49,809 nt of DNA from CAZDGV01 sp964505195 (GTDB taxonomy: Bacteria > Bacteroidota > Bacteroidia > Chitinophagales > Chitinophagaceae). Shown here piece by piece: positions 26,079-32,913 of the stretch; position 1 is the stretch's first letter; each line of letters opens with the position of its first letter. Location of the stretch: positions 1 to 49,809 of the forward strand of contig CAZDGV010000008.1 in NCBI GenBank assembly GCA_964505195.1, given 5' to 3'. Both the position numbers and the translations under genes were made by a program. The notes beneath the pieces are model-generated. The model did no database searches, was not told the origin of the DNA, and worked only from the letters and a program-made list of their open reading frames with translations.

Positions 26079-26555
26079 GGAGCCAGCCAGATCCTGAATA
26101 TTTCTTTGCAGAATGGTTTCCATTTTTAGATGGGCGTCTTTTTCATGCATCAGCAGATCTTGCAGCGTTAAGCGTGCCAGCAGTGATTCTACCGAAAACT
26201 GTACCATTCGCCAAAGCGAGCGCGTTGCGCAATCGATAGAATGTGTGCACAAATTACTGATACCGGTATGCGTATCACAGAAACCCTGATCGTATAATTT
26301 ACCTCCAAGAGCAATCAAAACATCATTCAGGATAATTTCCTGAGCTGGCTTGCTCAGCACATAGCCACCTTTTGCACCGGGTGTACTTTTAATGGTACCG
26401 GCCATCCTCAAAGCACGACACAACTTTGCTACATGGGGCTCACTTAAGCCCTCTGCTTCACTCAGCTGCGGTATGCTCATGCCGTTTTCCTGTCCGGCTG
26501 AAGCGATGCGTATGAGTACCCTTATACCGTATTCTTCTGTTGCCGTGATTTTCAT
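26070..26555 (-). CDS. Rrf2 family regulator, probable Fe-S sensor of the suf operon
   Basis: 161 aa. An N-terminal winged helix (TEEYGIRVLIRIAS; LSEAEGLSEPHVAKLCRAL as recognition region; GAKGGYVLSKP wing) is typical of Rrf2/IscR proteins. Cys93, Cys103 and Cys109 lie in the segment where IscR holds its cluster cysteines (92, 98, 104), though the first gap is longer (9 residues, not 5); nearby histidines could be the fourth ligand. The start codon overlaps the stop of the bacilliredoxin gene by 4 bp, and it is the last gene of the suf operon. Likely role: cluster-responsive control of the operon. Fe-S binding is inferred. Confidence 0.88.
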   Translation of the reverse strand: MKITATEEYGIRVLIRIASAGQENGMSIPQLSEAEGLSEPHVAKLCRALRMAGTIKSTPGAKGGYVLSKPAQEIILNDVLIALGGKLYDQGFCDTHTGISNLCTHSIDCATRSLWRMVQFSVESLLARLTLQDLLMHEKDAHLKMETILQRNIQDLAGSSR

Positions 26556-27109
26556 GCTTCGGGAGTTTGCGCCAGTGGGTCGATCTGATAGGTTTGAACA
26601 AAATAATTTCTCAGTGCCTCCCTATCTGCATCGGTAGTAGAAAAGGAACAATGCTGATTGTAACATGCAATCAACGCATCAGCAATCGTGCCCGCGTCGG
26701 TGGTTTCAATTTGATGACGCTGTAGATGCAATAACACCTTGCCATCTTTTAGTACAATAATATTGGGCGAAGAGGGCGTAACACCGGCCAAATATTTCTG
26801 CCTGAAATGAACCACTGCGGCCTTTTCCATACCGGCAAATACAGTTGCCTTTACATCGGGCACTACATGATTGAAAAAGCTCAGCAAAGCACCCGGACGA
26901 CTTACACGGGCACTACAGCCGCACACACTATTTAATACTACTAATACTACTTTGCCGGGGTTGCCACCCACTACCCGATCAATATCCGCAACATCCATCA
27001 TCTGAATAAAGCCTATATCAGCAAGCTCTTTGCGATAGGGAGCCACAATCTGCTCCGGATAACTGGGACCTTCATTTCCCATCAGCTGATCAATTGATAT
27101 CATTGCCAT
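26552..27109 (-). CDS. BrxA/BrxB family bacilliredoxin
   Basis: 185 aa with a thioredoxin-like fold. The family signature CGC (Cys63-Gly-Cys65) is in the segment VLNSVCGCSARVSRPG. Bacilliredoxins remove bacillithiol from oxidised protein cysteines. This protein is longer than the usual ~145 aa, with an extra C-terminal tail of about 35 residues. It lies inside the suf operon, 17 nt after the DUF59 gene, and may keep SufS/SufE or cluster-acceptor cysteines reduced. Whether this organism makes bacillithiol cannot be told from the window. Confidence 0.9.
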   Translation of the reverse strand: MAMISIDQLMGNEGPSYPEQIVAPYRKELADIGFIQMMDVADIDRVVGGNPGKVVLVVLNSVCGCSARVSRPGALLSFFNHVVPDVKATVFAGMEKAAVVHFRQKYLAGVTPSSPNIIVLKDGKVLLHLQRHQIETTDAGTIADALIACYNQHCSFSTTDADREALRNYFVQTYQIDPLAQTPEA

Positions 27110-27126
27110 TTTTCAAATCGTTTATA

Positions 27127-27438
27127 TTATAAAAATCCAAGTTCAAGTGCTGCCACTTCACTCATTCTGCTTTTGTCCCATTTGGGTGCCCAGGTAATCA
27201 TCACATTTACATCCTTCACACCCGGTACTTCGCGGATTTTCTGATCTACTTCCACGGGCAAACTTTGTGCAGCCGGACAACTAGGCGCAGTGAGCGTCAT
27301 GGTAATCTGCACATAGTTTTCATCGTTGATGTCGATGCCATAAATGAGCCCCAGGTCATATATATTCACGGGCAACTCAGGATCGAATACTTTTTTCAGT
27401 TGTTCAACAATGGCCGTATGCAGTGCTTCTTTCTCCAT
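27127..27438 (-). CDS. DUF59/MIP18-like Fe-S assembly protein (SufT-type)
   Basis: 103 aa. The DUF59 core is clear: DPELPVNIYDLGLIYGI (about 18-34), then MTLTAPSCPAAQSLP with the conserved Cys, and VKDVNVMITWAPKWDKSRMS. SufT-type proteins help mature or insert Fe-S clusters, especially when demand is high. Position within a suf operon, 8 nt after sufE, fits this role. PaaD-like aerobic degradation proteins share the fold but are excluded by context. Confidence 0.9.
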   Translation of the reverse strand: MEKEALHTAIVEQLKKVFDPELPVNIYDLGLIYGIDINDENYVQITMTLTAPSCPAAQSLPVEVDQKIREVPGVKDVNVMITWAPKWDKSRMSEVAALELGFL

Positions 27439-27446
27439 GTTCGTTT

Positions 27447-27884
27447 TTATGCGGAATTCTTTGCCAAATAAGCCATGGCATCGAGCTTCATTTGTTTTAC
27501 CATACTCAGCAGTCCGTTACTGCGCGTTTGCGCAAGATGCTGTTTCATACCAATGGCATCGATAAAATCGAGTTGCGCATCAATGATTTCTTGCGGCGCA
27601 TGGCCACTCAGCACTCTGATGAGCATGCTTACCAGCCCTTTTACAATTACGGCATCACTTTCTGCACGGTAATACACTTTCCCATCGCGAAAATCACTCA
27701 CCATCCACACCGTACTCTGACATCCCTTGATCCGGTGTGCTTCATCTTTGAAAGCAGCATCAAGCGGTGCGAGCTTTTTACCCATGTCGATGATGTATTC
27801 ATATTTCTCATCCCATGTATCAAACAGCGAAAACTCTTCTATGATATCCGCCTCAATTGCTGCTATGTTTTTCAGTTCACTCAT
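27447..27884 (-). CDS. sufE: SufE family sulfur acceptor protein
   Basis: 145 aa. SufE takes the persulfide from the desulfurase SufS and passes it to the SufBCD scaffold. The acceptor cysteine is Cys55 in the motif RIKGCQSTVW, which matches E. coli Cys51. The N-terminal DWDEKYEYIIDMGKKL-like stretch (about residues 22-38) is typical. The reading frame overlaps the end of sufS by 4 bp, so translation of the two is probably coupled. Confidence 0.95.
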   Translation of the reverse strand: MSELKNIAAIEADIIEEFSLFDTWDEKYEYIIDMGKKLAPLDAAFKDEAHRIKGCQSTVWMVSDFRDGKVYYRAESDAVIVKGLVSMLIRVLSGHAPQEIIDAQLDFIDAIGMKQHLAQTRSNGLLSMVKQMKLDAMAYLAKNSA

Positions 27885-29122
27885 TTCAATAACCGTATGG
27901 CTTTTTGAATACCTTCAATCATCACATCAATTTCTTCCTTGGTATTATACATCGCAAAGCTGGCACGCGTTGTACCTGGAATACCAAAACGAGCCATGAG
28001 CGGCTGCGTACAATGGTGCCCGGTACGTACCGCAACCCCCTGCTGATCGAGCAGTATGCCCAAATCCTGCGGATGCACCCCCTCCACCACAAAAGAAGCC
28101 ACACTCACTTTTTCAGCTGCAGTACCGATCAGTCGGATATCTGATATTGAACGTAACTGTTCAGTAGCATAATGGAGCAACGCGCTTTCATGCTTGTGTG
28201 CTGCCGCTTTTCCGATGCGCGTAACAAAATCCAGTGCTGCTTTCAATGCTACGGTATCGGCAATATTGGGCGTACCTGCTTCAAACTTGTAAGGCAAATC
28301 ATTCCAAGTGCTTTTTTCAAAAGTCACTTCACGAATCATTTCGCCTCCTCCCATAAACGGTGGCATCTGCTCGAGGATGGCGCGCTTTCCATACAACACG
28401 CCCATGCCCGTGGGACCATAGACTTTGTGCGCACTGAAAGCAAAAAAATCGCAATCGAGTGCTTGCACATCAATATCCAGATGCACGGCACTCTGCGCAC
28501 CATCCACCATCACCACCGCACCTGCCTTATGAGCAGCATCGATGATCTTTTTTACAGGATTGATGGTGCCCAAAGCATTCGATGCATGTACTACGGAAAC
28601 GAGTTTGGTGCGTTCACTCAGCAATGCATGAAAAGCTTCCATATCAAGTGTGCCATCCTCCAGTACAGGAACCACGCGAAGGATCGCTCCATTCATTTCG
28701 GCAATCAATTGCCATGGAACAATATTGCTATGGTGCTCCATACCCGTGATGATTATCTCATCGCCAGCTTTCAAGTTCGTACGCGCCCAGCTATATGCAA
28801 CGAGGTTTACGCTTTCCGTTACGCCTCGTGTGAAAATGATTTCTTCGCGGTGTGCGGCATGCAAGAATTGCTGGACCGTATCACGGGTGGCTTCATAGGC
28901 AGCAGTTGCCTCTTCAGCAAGCGAGTGAATACCACGGTGAATATTAGCATTATAGCGACTATAATAATCGGTCAGTGCATCGATTACCGACTGCGGCTTT
29001 TGGGTAGTAGCGGCATTGTCGAAATACACCAATGGCTTTCCCTTTACCTGCCGCGACAGCACAGGAAACAGCTGCCGAATGGCTTGCAGATCAAAAGCGA
29101 CTGATGTTGACAATTCACTCAT
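27881..29122 (-). CDS. sufS: Cysteine desulfurase SufS
   Basis: PLP enzyme that takes sulfur from cysteine for Fe-S clusters. 413 aa, the usual length. PLP lysine Lys233 in FSAHKVYGPTGMG; persulfide cysteine Cys371 in VRTGHHCTQPLM; FDNAATTQKP at 35-44 and MEHHSNIVPW at 128-137 are family landmarks. Group II (SufS-type), with the short catalytic loop. A 95-bp gap separates it from sufD upstream; this is the longest gap in the operon and holds a degenerate TTTGTG repeat. Confidence 0.96.
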   Translation of the reverse strand: MSELSTSVAFDLQAIRQLFPVLSRQVKGKPLVYFDNAATTQKPQSVIDALTDYYSRYNANIHRGIHSLAEEATAAYEATRDTVQQFLHAAHREEIIFTRGVTESVNLVAYSWARTNLKAGDEIIITGMEHHSNIVPWQLIAEMNGAILRVVPVLEDGTLDMEAFHALLSERTKLVSVVHASNALGTINPVKKIIDAAHKAGAVVMVDGAQSAVHLDIDVQALDCDFFAFSAHKVYGPTGMGVLYGKRAILEQMPPFMGGGEMIREVTFEKSTWNDLPYKFEAGTPNIADTVALKAALDFVTRIGKAAAHKHESALLHYATEQLRSISDIRLIGTAAEKVSVASFVVEGVHPQDLGILLDQQGVAVRTGHHCTQPLMARFGIPGTTRASFAMYNTKEEIDVMIEGIQKAIRLLK

Positions 29123-29176
29123 TCATCTTATTTTTTACCTCGAAGCAATTTAGCATGCACAATGGCAGAAAAAATA

Positions 29177-29212
29177 GTGTCCTTTGTGCATTCATTTGTG
29201 CCCTTTGTGGTT
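29177..29212. repeat. Degenerate short tandem repeat (TTTGTG units) between sufD and sufS
   Basis: Three TTTGTG cores at 29183, 29195 and 29204, embedded in GTGTCC / CATTCA / CCC spacers and closing with GGTTA. It lies in the only sizeable gap of the suf operon, on the strand opposite to transcription. No gene reads through it. Confidence 0.55.
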
Positions 29213-29217
29213 ACATT

Positions 29218-30522
29218 TTACAGTTCAAATCCAAGGCGATCAGAAATAATCTGATCGGCATAAGTACGAATCGGCTCCAGCTCAATCTTATCTAAAATTT
29301 CTATAGCAAAAGCATGTAGCAACAATGCACGGGCCGCTTTTTCACCTACACCACGTGCACGGAGATAAAACAGCGCTTCATCATCGAGACGGCCTACAGT
29401 ACAGCCATGCGAACACTTTACATCATCGGCAAATATTTCAAGCTGTGGCTTGGTATTTACCGAAGCAGCATCGCTGAGCAACACATTTTTGTTGCTTTGA
29501 TATGCATTGGTTTTCTGCGCTTCCTGACGCACAAAAATTTTACCATTGAAAACGCCTGTCGATTGCTCATCCATGATGCCTTTATACAATTCATTGCTGT
29601 AGCAATGCGGCTTTACATTATCAACGATGGTGTGATTATCGACATGCGTATTACCCTTGATGCAGTACAAACCATACATATGACTTTCACAGCCGGGAGC
29701 TTCCATTACAATGTTTAGGTTGTTGCGTACCATTCCGCCGTTCAGCGTAAGGGTAACACTGTTTACTTTGCTCACTCCTACCTGACGGATATGTGTGGTA
29801 GCCGCACGACTGCTATGGGTTGCTTCATTCTGAATTTTAATATAATCTATCACTGCATTTTCCTCTACTACAATTTCAGCTACTTTATTGGTGAAACAAT
29901 CTGTGGTGCCTACTGAAACGGCCTCTTCTACCAGATATACTTTCGCATTGGCCTCTACATGCATCAGCAAACGAGGTTGTGCAAGCACATGCGCTTGGCG
30001 TGCATCATTGATATAATAGAAATACAGCGGATGCTGCAGCACTTTGTTTCGCTTCACACAAATAAAAATACCCAGATGCGCAAATGCATTGCTGAGTGCG
30101 TTGATACCATCTTTAAGATAACCGGCGCTGTGTCCGAGATGCTTGGCGACCACCTCAGCGAATTTCCCTTCTGCGGCTTCACGCAGTGGGAGCAATTCAA
30201 GCTCCTCTGCCGGAGAAAGCAACTTGGAAAGCTGTGGCTGATAGATGCCATTTACAAATACCAGTTCATTGGCTTGCTCAGCACCCGGCAGTCGAAACGC
30301 TTCCAATTCCTTTTGCGTGAGTGCAGGTGTAGCAGCAAAATCAAATGACTTGTTCAGCACACCACTGATGCGCGTATATTTCCACTCTTCGTGCTTTACC
30401 GTTGGAATACCCATGGTAGCAAGCTGAGCTGCACCCTCGCCGGTAAAATGCTGTAATGCAGGGGGCATATTTTTTTGCTCCTGCTGGTATTGATGTTTTA
30501 TCTGTTCGATGAAATCCGACAT
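29218..30522 (-). CDS. sufD: Fe-S cluster assembly protein SufD
   Basis: 434 aa. Scaffold partner of SufB in the SufBC2D complex. The C-terminal half is the SufB/D beta-helix: GKIFVRQEAQKTNAYQSNKNVLLS, shown here only in part (KIFVRQEAQKTNAYQ), then DDVKCSHGCTVGRLDDEALFYL-type end with the conserved CSHG and LRARG. The N-terminus is helical and variable, as in SufD. It starts 24 nt after sufC. Confidence 0.95.
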   Translation of the reverse strand: MSDFIEQIKHQYQQEQKNMPPALQHFTGEGAAQLATMGIPTVKHEEWKYTRISGVLNKSFDFAATPALTQKELEAFRLPGAEQANELVFVNGIYQPQLSKLLSPAEELELLPLREAAEGKFAEVVAKHLGHSAGYLKDGINALSNAFAHLGIFICVKRNKVLQHPLYFYYINDARQAHVLAQPRLLMHVEANAKVYLVEEAVSVGTTDCFTNKVAEIVVEENAVIDYIKIQNEATHSSRAATTHIRQVGVSKVNSVTLTLNGGMVRNNLNIVMEAPGCESHMYGLYCIKGNTHVDNHTIVDNVKPHCYSNELYKGIMDEQSTGVFNGKIFVRQEAQKTNAYQSNKNVLLSDAASVNTKPQLEIFADDVKCSHGCTVGRLDDEALFYLRARGVGEKAARALLLHAFAIEILDKIELEPIRTYADQIISDRLGFEL

Positions 30523-30546
30523 AGTAGTTTTTTTGATTGATCAATC

Positions 30547-31305
30547 TTACACCGCTGCTTCCATTTCTGCCTTGATGAAATCATATCCTTTTTCTTCCAA
30601 CTCCAAGGCCAGTTCTTTGCCGCCACTTCTTACGATGCGACCCTTGTATAACACATGTACATAATCGGGAACAATATATTCCAACAAACGCTGATAGTGT
30701 GTAATCACAAGCGTGGCGTTGTCTTTGCTGCGCAGCTTGTTCACCCCTTCCGCCACAATTCGCAGTGCGTCGATATCAAGACCGGAATCGGTTTCGTCCA
30801 GTACCGCCAGTCGGGGCTCAAGCATGGCCATCTGAAAAATTTCATTGCGCTTTTTTTCACCACCGCTGAATCCTTCGTTGAGTGAGCGACTCAAGAGCGA
30901 CTGATCAATATTCACCATTTTCATTTTCTCTTTCATCAGCTTTAGAAATTCAACCGCATCCATCGGCTCGAGTCCGCGGTATTTGCGTGTTTCATTCACT
31001 GCTGTTTTGATAAAGTTGGTAGTGCTCACGCCGGGAATTTCAACGGGATACTGAAAGGCAAGGAACAATCCTTCGCGGGCACGGTCTTCCGGACTCATTT
31101 CAAGCAAGTCTTTATCCAAAAAGCTTACCGAACCTCCGGTAACTTCATAATCGCTGCGACCAGCCAGTACACTGGCGAGGGTTGACTTACCACTACCATT
31201 GGGACCCATGATGGCATGTACTTCCCCGGGCTTAATATCGAGGTTGATTCCTTTTAAAATTTCTTTTTCTTCAATGCGTGCCTGTAAATTTTTTATTGAC
31301 AACAT
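30547..31305 (-). CDS. sufC: Fe-S cluster assembly ATPase SufC
   Basis: 252-aa ABC-type ATPase that drives the SufBCD scaffold. Walker A GPNGSGKST (about 34-42), ABC signature FSGGEKKRNEI with the SufC-typical Glu-Lys-Lys-Arg, Walker B LAVLDETDSGLD, and the H-loop TLVITHYQRLL. No membrane segment. It lies 32 nt after sufB. Confidence 0.97.
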   Translation of the reverse strand: MLSIKNLQARIEEKEILKGINLDIKPGEVHAIMGPNGSGKSTLASVLAGRSDYEVTGGSVSFLDKDLLEMSPEDRAREGLFLAFQYPVEIPGVSTTNFIKTAVNETRKYRGLEPMDAVEFLKLMKEKMKMVNIDQSLLSRSLNEGFSGGEKKRNEIFQMAMLEPRLAVLDETDSGLDIDALRIVAEGVNKLRSKDNATLVITHYQRLLEYIVPDYVHVLYKGRIVRSGGKELALELEEKGYDFIKAEMEAAV

Positions 31306-31337
31306 AATATGAATGTTTTAAAAATGATTTGAAATAA

Positions 31338-32783
31338 TTATCCCACACTTCCTTCTAATGAAATAGCAAGCAACTTCTGTGCTTCCACGGCAAACTCCAT
31401 CGGCAGCTGATTCATCACTTCTTTAGCAAAGCCATTGATGATGAGCGCCACGGCTGTTTCTGTATCAATACCGCGTTGATTGCAATAGAAAATCTGATCT
31501 TCCCCGATTTTTGAAGTGGTAGCTTCATGCTCCACCTGTGCGGTATTATTTTTCACTTCGATGTAAGGGAAAGTGTGAGCCCCGCACTGATCGCCCAGCA
31601 GCATTGAATCGCACTGTGAAAAGTTACGCGCATTCTCAGCGTTCTTTCCAACCAATACCAATCCGCGATAGCTATTCTGACTAAAGCCTGCTGAAATACC
31701 TTTTGAAACGATGCGGCTGCGGGTATGCTTACCGAGGTGCATCATTTTAGTACCTGTATCAGCCTGCTGACGATTATTGGTTACGGCCACACTGTAAAAC
31801 TCACCCACGCTGTAATCACCTTTGAGAATTACAGAAGGATATTTCCAGGTAACAGCAGAACCGGTTTCCACCTGTGTCCAGCTGATTTTGGAATGCGCCC
31901 CAGCGCAGATACCACGCTTGGTAACAAAGTTGTAAATACCGCCCTTCCCTTCTTTATCACCGGGATACCAGTTTTGAACGGTAGAATATTTTACTTCCGC
32001 ATGATCCAGTGCAACGATTTCAACCACGGCAGCGTGCAGCTGGTTTTCATCGCGCATAGGCGCCGTACAACCTTCTAGGTAACTCACATAACTACTTTCT
32101 TCAGCAACAATAAGGGTGCGTTCAAACTGACCAGTACCGGCCGCGTTGATGCGGAAGTAAGTGCTGAGTTCCATGGGGCATTTTACACCTTTAGGAATAT
32201 AGCAGAAACTGCCATCGCTGAATACCGCACTGTTGAGCGCGGCATAGAAATTATCTGTTACGGGCACAACAGATCCTAGATATTTTTTTATTAGCTCCGG
32301 ATGCTCCTGGATAGCTTCGCTCATGCTGCAGAAGATGATGCCCATTTCAGCCAGCTGATCCTTGAAGGTTGTTGCAACCGAAACCGAGTCGATCACAGCA
32401 TCCACGGCTACACCGGATAGACGCTTTTGCTCATCCAGTGAAATACCGAGCTTCTCAAAAGTAGCACGCAGCTCAGGATCTACTTCGTCAAGACTATTCA
32501 GTTGCTTTTTCTGCTTAGGCGCGCTGTAGTATTTGATGGCTTGAAAATCTACCTTCGGGTAAGTAACATTAGGCCATGACGGCTCCTGCATGTTCAACCA
32601 CTGACGGTACGCTTTAAGTCGCCATTCAAGCATCCACTCCGGCTCATTCTTTTTAGCACTGATGAAACGAATGATATCTTCATTCAACCCGGGGGGCGCT
32701 TCATCCGCTTCAATGTCGGTAACCCAACCATACTTGTACTCGCTCAGTGCTGTTTGCTCCAGCGTTGTCATCATTTCACTCAT
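31338..32783 (-). CDS. sufB: Fe-S cluster assembly protein SufB
   Basis: 481 aa, the main scaffold for cluster building. Landmarks: GVAVDAVIDSVSVATTF, FCYIPKGVKCPMELSTYFRI (around 195-215), a conserved cysteine in YLEGCTAPMRDENQLHAAVV, and the end CNQRGIDTETAVALIINGF with the LPMEFAVEAQKLL tail. First gene of an eight-gene operon (sufB-C-D-S-E, DUF59, brx, rrf2). Its promoter region carries a strong inverted repeat. Confidence 0.97.
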   Translation of the reverse strand: MSEMMTTLEQTALSEYKYGWVTDIEADEAPPGLNEDIIRFISAKKNEPEWMLEWRLKAYRQWLNMQEPSWPNVTYPKVDFQAIKYYSAPKQKKQLNSLDEVDPELRATFEKLGISLDEQKRLSGVAVDAVIDSVSVATTFKDQLAEMGIIFCSMSEAIQEHPELIKKYLGSVVPVTDNFYAALNSAVFSDGSFCYIPKGVKCPMELSTYFRINAAGTGQFERTLIVAEESSYVSYLEGCTAPMRDENQLHAAVVEIVALDHAEVKYSTVQNWYPGDKEGKGGIYNFVTKRGICAGAHSKISWTQVETGSAVTWKYPSVILKGDYSVGEFYSVAVTNNRQQADTGTKMMHLGKHTRSRIVSKGISAGFSQNSYRGLVLVGKNAENARNFSQCDSMLLGDQCGAHTFPYIEVKNNTAQVEHEATTSKIGEDQIFYCNQRGIDTETAVALIINGFAKEVMNQLPMEFAVEAQKLLAISLEGSVG

Positions 32784-32830
32784 GCGTCAAATTTGTTTAA
32801 TTAATCAATTGAAATAATTCAACAACCAAA

Positions 32831-32866
32831 ATCTGTACGCAAAAGTACAGATTCGTTTGTACAAAA
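32831..32866 (-). promoter_or_regulatory. suf operon promoter overlapped by a 24-bp inverted repeat (candidate Rrf2 operator)
   Basis: A perfect inverted repeat AATCTGTAC-N6-GTACAGATT spans 32831-32854. Read on the minus strand it contains the -7 element TACTTTTG (32841-32848). A second perfect palindrome TTTGTACAAA (32857-32866) covers a possible -33 TTTG, spaced 14 nt. Both repeats centre on or carry GTAC. The predicted transcript start is near 32837, about 54 nt before the sufB ATG. A protein bound here would block RNA polymerase. The Rrf2 protein encoded at the end of the operon is the obvious candidate; this is inference. Confidence 0.65.
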
Positions 32867-32913
32867 AAGTATAAAACAGTTTCGAATGTGGAAAAAAAGC
32901 TAAATAGGAACAT

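Noticed and set aside
32809..32822. TTGAA-N4-TTCAA inverted repeat in the sufB leader
   Set aside because: Short and AT-rich; expected by chance in such DNA, and downstream of the promoter.
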